Shown: positions 17,682 to 28,781, counted from the first letter of the stretch. The stretch: 64,000 bases of DNA from JAWOLE01 sp963815655 (GCA_963815655.1 CAWFHK010000001.1:4340001-4404000); one strand, 5' to 3'. Notes: generated by a model from the letters alone, not told the origin. Numbers and translations: made by a program.

Positions 17682-20163
17682 AAAACCGAGACATTTCTCT
17701 TCGGGAGCGCCGGGGGATCCTGGCGTGGGTTTCGCGCCACCGCGTCGCGGTCGCGATTCTCCTGCTGGTCTTGAACGCGTCGCCGGCCCTGCCGGACGAC
17801 CGCCAGCTGCTGCGCCTCGGCGGGGGCATGGACATCCTCGTCATCCTGGACTCCTCCTCCTCGATGATGCGCGATTTCTCGGACCATTTCGATCTGCCCG
17901 CCTACATGGACGACTTCGTCTATCCGCAGGACTCCAACCGGTTGTCCAACGGATCCAAGTTCGGCGTCGCCAAGAGCGTCCTGAGGGAAGTGATCACGAA
18001 ATCGACCAACGTCAACTGGGGGTTCGCCTCCTACCGCAACCCGAATCCCACCTTCGGCGCGTCCATGCTGGGTACCGGCGGCGAGGATGCCGACGGCAAC
18101 CCGACCTTCTCCGGCCAGGCCGTCGGCGGCGCGCACATGAGAGGCGAAGCTCTCGAGAACGGCGGGCTCGAGTGGCTCTATGTCGCCAACTGCAGGCTCG
18201 ATGACCCGAGCGACGCCTGTTCCCCCGATAAGAAAATCGACGACGTCTTCCCCTGCAAGATCTCCCCCTTCCTTCGCCGGTTCGACTGCTATTCGGACAT
18301 CCAGCAGGGGCGGTTTCTCCAGCTCGGCCACAAGGTCCCGCTCAACTACGCCCGGGAGGACACGCTCGAGCTGATCGATTCTCTCTATCCCTACACCTCC
18401 GCCTCGACGCGACGGCCGCCCGTGAGCGGCGTCCCGGATCCCACCATGGAGCCGCTGCCCGGCTTCTGGCGCGGCGCCTTCGGACCCAACCCTCGCAGGG
18501 GAAGCACGTCGGGACTCGTGGTCTATCGCAACCCCAGCAAACCGGGGCTCGAGCTGCGGCTCAGGGTCGTCTCCGGAGACTACGGGGACCCCAACCTGGT
18601 CGTCGAAGTGGAGGAGTTCAAGGAACGGCCGGCGACGCCGACGAACACGCCCACGGAAATCCCGACGGACACTCCGACGCCCGAGGACACGCCGACCGGC
18701 ACGGTGACCCCCAGCCTGACCTTTACCGCGTCCCGGACGCCGACCAACACGCCAACGCAGACCGGCACGCGCACGCCCACTCGGACACCGACGATCACGC
18801 CGACGATCACGGACACGAGGACTCCGACGCAGACGAGGACGGAAACGCCGACGAGGACGGAGACCCCGACGAGAACCGAAACGCCGACGAGGACGGAAAC
18901 CCCGACGGTCACGGACACGCGAACTCCGACGCAGACGAGGACCGAAACGCCGACGCGCACGGAGACGCCGACGCGCACGGAGACGCCGACGGCGACGGAC
19001 ACGCCGACTCGGACGCCGACCCGGACGCCCTCCAACACGCCGACGGTGACGCCGACCGCGACCAAGACACCGACCTTCACGCCGACGCGCACGCCGACGA
19101 ACACGCCGACAATCACGCCGACGTGGACGCCGTCGAACACGCCGACGGTGACGCCGACGTTCACGAACACGTTCACGCCGTCGCGGACGCCGACGCGGAC
19201 GCCGACGTGGACGCCGTCGAACACGCCGACGGTGACGCCGACGTTCACGAACACGTTCACGCCGTCGCGGACGCCGACGCGGACGCCGACGTGGACGCCG
19301 TCGAACACGCCGACGGTGACGCCGACGTTCACGAACACGTTCACGCCGTCGCGGACGCCGACGCGGACGCCGACGTGGACGCCGTCGAACACGCCGACGG
19401 TGACGCCGACGTTCACTCACTCGAACACGCCGACGAACACCCCGCCGGCGACGAACACGCCGACTCAGACGTCGACGAGGACGCCGACGTTTACGCGGAC
19501 GGAAACGCCGACGCGGACGGACACGCCGACCCGGACGCCGACGAGGACGCCGACGTTCACGCGGACGCCAACGGACACGCCGCCGGACACGCCGACGAGG
19601 ACCCCCACGGTCCCGCCGACGTCGACGGCGACTGCGGTTCCGACGAACACGCCGACTGCGGTTCCGACGAGCACGCCGTCGAACACGCCGACGGTCACGC
19701 CATCCCGCACGCCCACGCCGTCCGCGACGAACACGCCGGTCCCGACTCTGCCGGGCGGGAGATCCCCGGCCGGAAGCCTCCTGCCGCAGATCGCGGGATG
19801 GCTCTCGCCGGCGATGCGGGGCCTTCTGGCGCTCGCGCCGCCATCCGCCCCGCGGCCCTCCTACCCGGCGCCGGGCATGCCGTGCCCGGGCGTCCCCGGC
19901 GGACCGGCCAATCTCTCGACGACGCCGGTCCTGGCGGACACGTTCAACTGCGGGCGCTGCGTGGAGGTGTACAACAGCGATTACGCCAGTCCCGTGCGTC
20001 CCCTCCTGGATTTCTGGCAGGAGAACACCCTCTACAACGCCGGCAACCTCGTCGCGCCGCTGACCTACAACGGGTTCGCCTACCGCGCGCAGAACACCGG
20101 GACGAGCGGCGTTTACATCAATCCCGACCTCAGCCACGGCGAGCCGCCCGTGGCCGGCGAAAC
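17678..20163 (+). CDS. pilY1: PilY1-like tip adhesin, N-terminal part (before an apparent frameshift)
   Basis: About 828 codons. A signal peptide (about residues 20-40) is followed by MDILVILDSSSSMMRDF, the first half of a von Willebrand A domain with the DxSxS metal site at Asp58. The vWA part continues to about residue 315. From about 321 to 687 the protein is almost only Thr-Pro with Arg, Asn, Glu, a probable stalk. A folded segment then resumes (SPAMRGLLALAPPSAP onwards). In this frame sense is lost after GEPPVAGE near 20160, and the matching sequence continues in the next frame. The TTG start overlaps the PilX stop. PilY1 proteins cap type IV pili and promote adhesion and pilus extension. 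Confidence 0.8.
19121..19416 (+). repeat. 84-bp perfect tandem repeat inside the Thr-Pro stalk of PilY1
   Basis: Three identical 84-bp units begin at 19121, 19205 and 19289, followed by a 44-bp partial unit at 19373-19416. Each unit encodes 28 residues starting TWTPSNTPTVTP. The surrounding 18.64-19.74 kb is also Thr-Pro coding but less regular. Perfect identity implies recent duplication by slippage or recombination, so the stalk length may vary between strains or be mis-assembled. Confidence 0.9.
20156..20163 (+). other. Apparent +1 frameshift in pilY1
   Basis: Reading GGC GAA then skipping one A before CTG AGC GCC joins the two long frames as GEPPVAG-E-LSATYSDNS without a gap. The upstream frame has 828 open codons and the downstream frame 1290. 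One surplus A in the run GAAACTG would explain it. It may be a sequencing or assembly error, a real mutation or a programmed shift. Confidence 0.7.
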
Positions 20164-23100
20164 TGAGCGCCACTTACAGCGACAACAGCCCGGGCTGCAA
20201 TACCGTCCCGGGCAACGACTGCCTCGTCTGGAAGGCGGAGCCCGAGCCTCTCTGCGGGTTCGTGGATCGCGACGGAGACGGGAATCCCGACCTCGTCGCG
20301 CCGGGGACCCGGAACGCGCTGCCTCTGCTGGATCGAGGGTTCGACGACCCGCAGGCGGACCCGGACCTGACCTTCCAGGCTGTGCCGGGAAAGAAGATCT
20401 ACATCAGCTACCAGCGGGCCGACCTCTTCAGCTTCCCTCAGCCGCCGGCCTGCGACGCGGTGACGAACCCGGACGCCTGCATCTTCCCGTACCGGGACAA
20501 GGCCAACGACGCCCGGAACGGGAATCCGCCCTGGGGCTCCCAGCCTCCCGCCGACGCGGGGTCGAACCCGCCCAACGACATGGATGCCGACGGAATACCC
20601 GACGCGGGCTCGCCGCCGGACCGCCACAACCGCGGCGCCTACGCGTCGTTCTACAACTTCGACCGGTACCAGTTCGCCCAGCAGTCTCCCAACGACGCGT
20701 TCGCCGAGCCGTCCCATCCGTTGAAGTCCGGTTGCGACGTCTACGCCGAGGACTGCGGAGGCATCTCTCTCTTCAACTGCGGCGGCCGCACGCCCTGCGT
20801 CCGCCCGGGCGACGCCACCGGAACATCGGACTACGCCCCCTACGCGCCCGGGACGGAGCCTCCCGCGCCGGAGACGTGGCCGATCATCCCCATCCCTCGC
20901 GACTGGGGTCCTTACAAGATCTCCGATTCCGACCCCGTGCCGGCGATCAAGCGGCTGCTCCGGCTCGCCTCCTCGATCGTGACCTTCGACTCCACGAGGG
21001 ACCACATGTCCGAGTATTCGCTGGCCGAGAACGCGGCGAACGTCATCGTCATGTCGCCCGGGACGCCGATCGCCGGCTCGCTCCGGGACGCCTACAACTA
21101 CTTCAAGAACAGCGTTCTCGCGCAGGCCGACCCCTTCGCCGATTGCCGGGACACCCGGATCATCCTGATCACCGACGGCCTGGAATCCTCCGGAGCGGAC
21201 GCCTGCAGCGGAGGAGTGGGCGACAAAGGCCCGGCGGGCGATCTGAAGAAGATCAACGTCCCGGTCATCGTCGTGGCCCTGGGAGACATCACGGACCCGA
21301 AGCTGCAGTGCATCGCCGACAACAGCGGCGGCCAGGCCTACAAGGCCACCGACCGCCAGGGCCTGATCGACATTCTCCAGTCCGCGGCCGCGTCGACGGG
21401 CACCGTCGGCCTGAGCAACTTCTCGTCTCCGGCGCTGCCGGCGTTGAGCACGAGCTCCGGTGACGTGGCCATCCTCGGCGCCGTCATCCCGAGTCACAAG
21501 GAGCCGACGCCGCCGGTCGGTGACGGGTCGAGCGCGAGCTGGGCGATCTGGAACGGAGCGCTGAAGGCCTACAAGCTCGACCAGAACGGGAACATCCCGC
21601 TGGCCCCGGCGACGATTCCGTCGGTGACCGAGACCGCGACGCCGACGCCCGTCACGCCCACGACGACGCCTCTGCCCGTGGGCTACCCCGACGAGAGAAG
21701 TTTCAATGATACGGATCCGAGCACCCGCCGCCCGGTCTGGAACGCCGGGCGCGTGCTCGGCTATACCGATCCCGTGGCGAACCTGACGGGCGCGGCTCCC
21801 GCGGCGGCCGCGACTCCCGCCGCCAACGCTTCCCCGATCACGGTCTGGCCGGGACGCCGGATGGTCTGGGCCGACGGCACGGGCCCGGGCGTCCCGCTGA
21901 ACCGCCAGGACTTCATGCCCGACTCGGATACGTGCACCGGGACCACCACATCGGGGCAGTGTTTCTACGACCTCATGGTGAACATGTCCCTCAAGCCGGC
22001 GGTGCCCGGCGACGTGACGACGGCGATCCGGACTGTCCAGTTCCTGCGCGGCGGAAAGACCACGGGAGGCAGCCGCGACGAGATCCTGAACGACCTCGGG
22101 ACCTACGGAACGGTGAACCCGAACACGACCTACTCCTATCTCTACCAGGACGAGATCCCGCCGGGCAATCCCGCGAGCGCGCAGACCGACGGGGCGGCCG
22201 ATCCCAAGTACTACTCGCACAAGCTCGGCGACATCTTCCACTCCGAGGCCGCGCTCCTCCTTCCGCCGAAGTACTTCCAGTACACTTCGGCCGACCTCAA
22301 TCCGAGGACGGGCGCGTGCGGATCGCTCTACACCGACTGTTCCTACAACACCTTCAAGGACCTCCATTCCAAGAGGCGCAAGGTGGTGTTCGTGGGCGCC
22401 AACGACGGGTTCATCCACGCCTTCGACGCGGGGGTCTTCGACCGGGACGACGATCCGGGCCAGGTGGGTCCGACGGCCGATCATCCGTTCAACGACACCT
22501 TCGATCTGGGAACGGGTCGCGAGATCTTCGCCTACGCTCCGAAGTCGATCATGCCGACCACGCCGGACGCACTCGGATTCCCGAGTCTGCTGAACTACCC
22601 GCCGAAGGTGCAGTATTTCGTGGACGGCTCGCCGGCGCTCGCCGACGTGTTCATCGACACCGCCCACGCCGGCACGCCCGACTCGAGCAACCGGACGTGG
22701 AAGACGATCCTGGTGAGCGGCCTGCGGCAGGGCGGCCGGAGCTACTTCGCGCTGGACGTCACGCAGCCGGACCAGGTGGACAGCGACGGCTCCAAGTCGG
22801 CTTCCGACAAGGACAGCGCGCCCGACTGCCTGGACGGCGGCGGCACCTGTTCGGCGGCCTATCCCACGGTCCTCTGGGAAATGACCGACGCCACCCTTCC
22901 CGCCATGGGGGAGACCTGGTCTCGTCCCGTCGTCGGCCGGATTCACATCGCCAGCGGCGCCGGCTTCGACGACCGCTACGTGGCGATCTTCGGCGGCGGC
23001 TTCGATCCGAGCTATGTCACGGACGGTACGGAGGTCCCCGCGGGGAACACCTCCATTCGGGGGCGCGGCATCTATGTCGTCAGCGTCGAGACGGGGAAGG

Positions 23101-24035
23101 TCCTCTACAAGGCCACGCAGGGGACGAACGGATCGGGGGATCCCGTCGAGTTCGCGCCGATGCCGGCGCCGCCGGCCGTCGCGGACTCCGGCGACGACGG
23201 GTATCTGGACGTCGCCTACATCGGCGACCTGAACGGAAGGATGTGGCGCCTGGATCTCGCGTCCGCCGAGTGCGCCAGCTGCGGCAATTCGAACGAGACG
23301 CTGACCTTCGCGCACCCTCCCTTCCTGCTCTTCGACGCCTTGACGAGCGACAAACCGGTCCAGCCGATTTTCCTGGACGCCGGCGTCATCTACATCTCCG
23401 GCGGGCCGACGCCGGTCCTGGGCGTGGGCTTCGGCACCGGCTACCGGGCGGAGCTTCTGCGGGCGAACCCGAACCTGAACCGCTTCATCTACGTGATCGA
23501 CCCGGGCACCCAGAGCAGGACCTTCTACGACACGGATCTCGTCAACATCACGCCGAACTGTCCGTCCGCCCCGATCCCGGGCGAGCCCGCCTGCGTTTCC
23601 ACCCCGGGCACGGGCCCGGCGGCCACGAGGGCGTGCAGCGACGACGACGATTCCAAGGACTGCGGCTACTTCCTCGATTTCGCCACAGCCGACGAGAAGG
23701 CGATCTCGACCGTCTTTTCCACGCTGGGCAACCTGTCGGTCGTGACGTTCCATCCCCAGGATACCGACGTGAAATGCGGGAACGGCACTTCCTACCGTTA
23801 CAGCTTCTTCTACTCGACGGGCCGGGGCGCCTACAACCTGGATCCGTCGGTGTCCGGCACGACGAACATGTCGGATTACCGGGAAAACCTGGGGCAGGGC
23901 CTGGCGTCGGCGTCGCAGTCCCAGTCTCCCAGCGGCGATATGATCGACACGGTGGTCTTCTCGGGCGGCGGCATCTACCAGAAGAACACGGCGGCGACCC
24001 TGAAGACCCTCAGTCAGAGCTGGAAGGAGCAATGA
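20163..24035 (+). CDS. pilY1: PilY1-like tip adhesin, C-terminal part (after the frameshift)
   Basis: About 1290 codons. It starts in a folded region with Ca-binding-like DRDGDGNPDL. RIILITDGLESSG with VPVIVVALGD is the second half of the vWA domain whose first half lies before the shift, so the two parts must form one protein. The last 600 residues are the PilC/PilY1 beta-propeller: KVVFVGANDGFIHAFDAG, GREIFAYAPKSIMP, TILVSGLRQGGRSYFALDV, MGETWSRPVVGRI and DVAYIGDLNGRMWRLDLAS. A GTG at 20262 could start a separate protein, but it would lack the signal peptide and half of the vWA domain. The stop overlaps the next ATG. Confidence 0.85.
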   Translation: MSATYSDNSPGCNTVPGNDCLVWKAEPEPLCGFVDRDGDGNPDLVAPGTRNALPLLDRGFDDPQADPDLTFQAVPGKKIYISYQRADLFSFPQPPACDAVTNPDACIFPYRDKANDARNGNPPWGSQPPADAGSNPPNDMDADGIPDAGSPPDRHNRGAYASFYNFDRYQFAQQSPNDAFAEPSHPLKSGCDVYAEDCGGISLFNCGGRTPCVRPGDATGTSDYAPYAPGTEPPAPETWPIIPIPRDWGPYKISDSDPVPAIKRLLRLASSIVTFDSTRDHMSEYSLAENAANVIVMSPGTPIAGSLRDAYNYFKNSVLAQADPFADCRDTRIILITDGLESSGADACSGGVGDKGPAGDLKKINVPVIVVALGDITDPKLQCIADNSGGQAYKATDRQGLIDILQSAAASTGTVGLSNFSSPALPALSTSSGDVAILGAVIPSHKEPTPPVGDGSSASWAIWNGALKAYKLDQNGNIPLAPATIPSVTETATPTPVTPTTTPLPVGYPDERSFNDTDPSTRRPVWNAGRVLGYTDPVANLTGAAPAAAATPAANASPITVWPGRRMVWADGTGPGVPLNRQDFMPDSDTCTGTTTSGQCFYDLMVNMSLKPAVPGDVTTAIRTVQFLRGGKTTGGSRDEILNDLGTYGTVNPNTTYSYLYQDEIPPGNPASAQTDGAADPKYYSHKLGDIFHSEAALLLPPKYFQYTSADLNPRTGACGSLYTDCSYNTFKDLHSKRRKVVFVGANDGFIHAFDAGVFDRDDDPGQVGPTADHPFNDTFDLGTGREIFAYAPKSIMPTTPDALGFPSLLNYPPKVQYFVDGSPALADVFIDTAHAGTPDSSNRTWKTILVSGLRQGGRSYFALDVTQPDQVDSDGSKSASDKDSAPDCLDGGGTCSAAYPTVLWEMTDATLPAMGETWSRPVVGRIHIASGAGFDDRYVAIFGGGFDPSYVTDGTEVPAGNTSIRGRGIYVVSVETGKVLYKATQGTNGSGDPVEFAPMPAPPAVADSGDDGYLDVAYIGDLNGRMWRLDLASAECASCGNSNETLTFAHPPFLLFDALTSDKPVQPIFLDAGVIYISGGPTPVLGVGFGTGYRAELLRANPNLNRFIYVIDPGTQSRTFYDTDLVNITPNCPSAPIPGEPACVSTPGTGPAATRACSDDDDSKDCGYFLDFATADEKAISTVFSTLGNLSVVTFHPQDTDVKCGNGTSYRYSFFYSTGRGAYNLDPSVSGTTNMSDYRENLGQGLASASQSQSPSGDMIDTVVFSGGGIYQKNTAATLKTLSQSWKEQ

Positions 24036-24940
24036 GGCGGGTCCTTCGCGCGGCCGCCGCCGGGTTTCTCTTCGCGGCCCTCCTCTTCGCCGCGGGCGAC
24101 GTCGTCGTCTTGAAGGGAGGAGCGCGGCTCGACCTTCGAAAGCCTCCCGAGCGGCAGGGGAGCGTCGTGCTCCTGACCCGCTCCGACGGCACGCTGCTCT
24201 CGGTCCCCGCCGGCGACATCGACTGGAAGGCGACCGCCGCGGCGAGAGCCGCGTGGCGGAGTTCCGCCAGACCGGAGCCCGCCATCGCGGTTCCTCCCGA
24301 CACGCCGGCGGAGGCGGCGCGCGCGAGCCGGGAGGGACCCCGGGCGCGCGTCAAGCTGACCGACGCGGACGTCGGACATGTCGGAGAAGAGGAGCCCGCG
24401 TCCGGCGAGAAGAAGGAGGCCGGCGCGCGTGCGGCGGGCGCGCGGCTGGAGGTCGCCGATTACGGCCAGGAGAGATCCGGAACGAACCTCGGCGTGCACG
24501 GCTCGCTTCGCAACTCGGGAAGCGCGCCGGCCGCCAGCGCGCGGATGACCGTCACGGCGATGGACGAGAAGGGGGAGACGATCGGTTCCGGCGAGGCCGG
24601 GCTCTCCAACGGGCTGATCGAGCCCGGAGGCACCGTCTCCTTTTCCGTGACCATCCCCGTGGGCGAGAAGTTCGTCGGCTCGCTCCGGTTCGCGCCGCAG
24701 TGGCTCGCGTCCGCCGCTCCCGCGCCGGCGCGTTCTCCGGCCCCGGCCGCGGCCTCGGCGGCGGCCGGCAGGGCGGCTGCCGCTCCGACTCCCCCCCCGC
24801 CCGCCGCCACGCCCTACGGGCGCAACAGCCTGTACGCTGCGCCCGCGCCGCCGGCTTCCACGACGCCCCCCGCGGACGGGAACACCGGCTACATCCCCGG
24901 AATGTCGAGCCCCGAGAACCAGCCCAAGGCCCCCCAGTAA
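24032..24940 (+). CDS. Secreted FxLYD-domain protein at the end of the pilus operon
   Basis: 302 residues with a signal peptide (about 1-22). After it, DVVVLKGGARLDLRKPPE and SDGTLLSVPAGDIDWKAT look like a small beta domain. Residues about 150-235 (LEVADYGQERSGTNLGVHGSLRNSG to FAPQW) resemble FxLYD/DUF3426-type beta-sandwich domains. The rest is Ala-Pro rich and ends GNTGYIPGMSSPENQPKAPQ. The ATG overlaps the pilY1 stop by four bases, so it is made together with the tip adhesin. Its job is unknown; an envelope-bound accessory factor is a reasonable guess. Confidence 0.6.
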   Translation: MRRVLRAAAAGFLFAALLFAAGDVVVLKGGARLDLRKPPERQGSVVLLTRSDGTLLSVPAGDIDWKATAAARAAWRSSARPEPAIAVPPDTPAEAARASREGPRARVKLTDADVGHVGEEEPASGEKKEAGARAAGARLEVADYGQERSGTNLGVHGSLRNSGSAPAASARMTVTAMDEKGETIGSGEAGLSNGLIEPGGTVSFSVTIPVGEKFVGSLRFAPQWLASAAPAPARSPAPAAASAAAGRAAAAPTPPPPAATPYGRNSLYAAPAPPASTTPPADGNTGYIPGMSSPENQPKAPQ

Positions 24941-24950
24941 AGCCGCAAGA

Positions 24951-25029
24951 CGGGAGGCGGCTCTCGGAAAACGAGTGGCGCTCGGCTGCTGGTTGCCTCC
25001 CGCCTCCCGCCTCCCGCCTCCCGCCTCCC
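24951..25029. repeat. Heptamer palindrome (GCCTCCC type)
   Basis: Five perfect copies of GCCTCCC at 24995-25029, preceded by a short complementary arm (CGGGAGGCGG at 24951-24960). It fills most of the gap between the FxLYD gene and the regulator gene. Confidence 0.8.
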
Positions 25030-25056
25030 GGCCCAAGGGGTTAGCCTAGGGGAGTC

Positions 25057-26415
<1,359 letters not shown>

Positions 26416-26522
26416 GCCGTCGCTCCGCGAGCGCCGGCGGCATCCCGGCGATGCATCGGAGGTGTCCGCTGAATGTGGTGCCGAGAACCGGCCCCGTCAT
26501 TGTGGGGCGTGGGGAGCCGTCT

Positions 26523-26717
26523 CTACATTGGCAGAGTCGGGCGCGGAGTCGCCTCTCCGGGCCGCGGCTCCCGGTGAGGCGGCCTGGGAGTCGGCAGCGA
26601 CCGGGAGAGTCCCGGCGACGGAGTCGTGCGGGACGCGGGCGCCTCGGCGCCCCGGCGGCACGCGGCGGCGGCGATGACGCAGAGAGCGAGGAGCGCGAAC
26701 GCCGGGTGCCTGGGCAT
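26523..26717 (-). CDS. Small putative lipoprotein
   Basis: 64 residues from the ATG at 26717: MPRHPAFALLALCVIAAAAC is a plausible lipoprotein signal with Cys20, followed by a short Pro/Arg/Thr-rich tail. GAGAAG lies about 10 bases upstream as a ribosome-binding site. No family recognised. It sits alone between the convergent regulator gene and selA. Small GC-rich frames are common here, so it could be spurious. Confidence 0.4.
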   Translation of the reverse strand: MPRHPAFALLALCVIAAAACRRGAEAPASRTTPSPGLSRSLPTPRPPHREPRPGEATPRPTLPM

Positions 26718-26791
26718 GCCGGAGATCTTCTCACGCGCCGCGCTCAACGGACGGCGCGATCGGCCTCGAGCCCGGGCCGGCGGCGCCGCCG

Positions 26792-28177
26792 CTATGCCAG
26801 CCGTGCGAGAGCGTCTTCGACGGAGGCGTCCTCCGCCGGCGCGATCGAGCGCAGGTCGAGCAGCACCCGGCTCTCCTCGATGCGGGCGACGACCGGCGGG
26901 TCGGATTCGCGCAGGCGCGCCGCGATCCCTTCGGCCGTCGCCTCCGGGAGCGAGACCGACAGCGCGATCGAAGGGAAAGGTTTTTCGGGGCTCGTGCCTC
27001 CGCCGAAGAATGCGGTCGAAGCGACGATCTCCATGTCCAGGGCCGGGGCGCGGGAGCGCGCGGTGTCCCGGATTCTTGCGGCGCGTTCCCGCAGGCGCTC
27101 GAGGCTCTGGCCGGCGGCCCTATAAACAGGGAAATCCCGCCAGCGTCCCGTCTTCCAGGCCGCGATCGTCGCGGCGAGGGCCGCGAGCGCGAGCTTGTCG
27201 AGCCGGACGACGCGCGCCACGGGATGGGCCGCGAGTCTCGCGACGAGATCCGCGCGCCCGGCGACGAATCCTGCCTGCGGCCCCGCGAACAGCTTGTCGG
27301 CCGAGAAGGTAACGAGGTCCGCCCCGCCCTCCACGCAGGAGGCGACCGTCGGCTCGGCCGCCACTCCGAATTCCTCCAGGGGAACGAGGCACCCGGTTCC
27401 CTGGTCGTGGACCCATGGGATCCGGGCCTCGCGGGCGAGCGCCGCGATCTCGCCCGGCTCCGGCCGGTTCGTGTAACCGCGGATCTCGTAGTTGGAGGGG
27501 TGGACGGTCAGGAGGAGCGCCGCCTCGGGCGTGACCGCTCGCCGATAGTCCTCGATCGAAGTCCGGTTGGTCGTTCCGACCTCGGCGAGAACGGCGCCCG
27601 AGGATTCCAGGATCTCGGGAATCTTGAAGCTCCCGCCGATCGCCACGAGCTCGCCCCGGGAGACGAGCACGCGGCGGCCGCGGGCGAGGGCCGACAGGCA
27701 GAGAAAGATGGCCGACGCGTTGTTGTTGACGGCGATCGCGTCCTGCGAGCCGAAGAGATCGCGCGCGGCGGAGCGCACGTGCGATTGTCTGTGTCCCCGG
27801 CCTCCCGTCGCCGGATCGTATTCGAGCGTCGAATAGCCGGCGGCGACGCGCAGGACGGCCTCCCGGGCCGCGTCCGAAAGGGGAGAGCGGCCGAGGTTCG
27901 TGTGCAGCAGGACGCCGGTCGCGTTGATCGCGCGCCGGAGCGTGGGAGCGAATCGCCGCTCGAGCGCGCGCGCGGCGCTGCCGACGAGCTCCTCCGGATC
28001 GGTTTTTCCCCGCGTGATCGCGCCCCGCAGCTCCTCCTTGACCGCCTCCCGGCCGTAGTCCCTCTGCAGCCCGGCTGCGTCCGGGGAAGAAAGGAGCGAC
28101 TCCATCGAGGGGGGACGCCTCGCCCTGCCCTCGCCGTCTGGCGCCTGGCGCCCGGCGCCTTCCGCTTTCCGGCTCAC
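26792..28177 (-). CDS. selA: L-seryl-tRNA(Sec) selenium transferase
   Basis: 461 residues, normal for SelA. The PLP fold is clear: AINATGVLLHTNLGRSPL near 83, NNNASAIFL, EVGTTNRT and the PLP-binding Lys near 295 in TFSADKLFAGPQAG. It converts seryl-tRNA(Sec) to selenocysteyl-tRNA using selenophosphate. The GTG start at 28177 is kept because the conserved PPSMESLL motif begins before the internal ATG at 28105. The first codons lie in a heptamer array, so the exact start is uncertain. selB, selD and tRNA(Sec) are not in the window. Confidence 0.9.
   Translation of the reverse strand: MSRKAEGAGRQAPDGEGRARRPPSMESLLSSPDAAGLQRDYGREAVKEELRGAITRGKTDPEELVGSAARALERRFAPTLRRAINATGVLLHTNLGRSPLSDAAREAVLRVAAGYSTLEYDPATGGRGHRQSHVRSAARDLFGSQDAIAVNNNASAIFLCLSALARGRRVLVSRGELVAIGGSFKIPEILESSGAVLAEVGTTNRTSIEDYRRAVTPEAALLLTVHPSNYEIRGYTNRPEPGEIAALAREARIPWVHDQGTGCLVPLEEFGVAAEPTVASCVEGGADLVTFSADKLFAGPQAGFVAGRADLVARLAAHPVARVVRLDKLALAALAATIAAWKTGRWRDFPVYRAAGQSLERLRERAARIRDTARSRAPALDMEIVASTAFFGGGTSPEKPFPSIALSVSLPEATAEGIAARLRESDPPVVARIEESRVLLDLRSIAPAEDASVEDALARLA
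28136..28177. repeat. Heptamer array at the 5' end of selA
   Basis: Units GTCTGGC, GCCTGGC, GCCCGGC, GCCTTCC, GCTTTCC and GGCTCAC follow each other with a 7-bp period and cover the putative GTG start of selA. It is a single arm. Confidence 0.6.
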
Positions 28178-28196
28178 GGTGCCGTACTATAGGTCC

Positions 28197-28781
28197 ATGG
28201 CCTGGGACCGGGAGCTTCAGAGGCTCGAGGACGCCCTGCGGGACCTGAACGCGAAGTACGACGCCTTCCTCTACGGCTCGAGCGCGAAGCCCCCCCTGGA
28301 AGTCCGAAGACGGGTGGGGCGGGAGATCCGGCACCTGAGCACCTCGGAAGCCGAATCCGCCGCCGAGCGCTACCGGTTCTCAACCCTTCAGGGCCACTAC
28401 AACTCCCTCTGCGAGCGCTGGGACCGCCTCCAGTCGGAGAAGGAGGCCGGCCGCCGCCCGGGGGTCTACGGCCATTTCACGCGGCTGGGCCCGGGCCCGC
28501 CGGAAATCCCCGCGGCCCGGACAAACGAGAGGGCGTTCGTCTCCGTAGAAGAGGAGGAGAAGCCGCCCCGGCCCGATCCGGATCGAGCCCTGTTCGAGCG
28601 TTACTTCGAGGCCAGGAGAGCCCGCGGCGAGGACGTGAGCGGCCTCGACTTCGAGCGGTTTGTCCTGAGGCTCTCGCTCGAGCGGGAGAAGTTGAAAGGC
28701 CATTTCGGGGGAGCCGAGATCCAGTTCGACGTGGCGGAACGGGAAGGCAAGGTCAGGCTGATCGCGAGACCGAAGGGGTAG
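28197..28781 (+). CDS. MXAN_5187-like protein
   Basis: 194 residues from the ATG at 28197. The N-terminal coiled coil (DRELQRLEDALRDLNAKYDAFLYG), EVRRRVGREIRHL and YRFSTLQGHYNSLCERWDRL resemble the C-terminal region of the myxobacterial MXAN_5187 family. A second helical part (RALFERYFEARRARGEDVSGLDFERFVLRL) ends in a small beta motif. No signal peptide, no catalytic motif. Divergent from selA with a gap of about 20 bases. Function unknown. Confidence 0.6.
   Translation: MAWDRELQRLEDALRDLNAKYDAFLYGSSAKPPLEVRRRVGREIRHLSTSEAESAAERYRFSTLQGHYNSLCERWDRLQSEKEAGRRPGVYGHFTRLGPGPPEIPAARTNERAFVSVEEEEKPPRPDPDRALFERYFEARRARGEDVSGLDFERFVLRLSLEREKLKGHFGGAEIQFDVAEREGKVRLIARPKG

Noticed and set aside
18640..19740. 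CRISPR array
   Set aside because: The repeats are in-frame Thr-Pro codons without constant repeat-spacer alternation; the 84-bp units are contiguous and coding.
17576..24032. Very long open frames antisense to pilY1 (about 865 and 1300 codons)
   Set aside because: They are mirror images of GC-biased and Thr-Pro repeat codons, contain only Arg/Val/Gly-rich low-complexity sequence and no family motifs, while the plus strand has clear PilY1 domains.
20262..24035. Independent gene starting at the GTG at 20262
   Set aside because: It would lack a signal peptide and half of the vWA domain, and coding sense continues upstream of it to the frameshift point.
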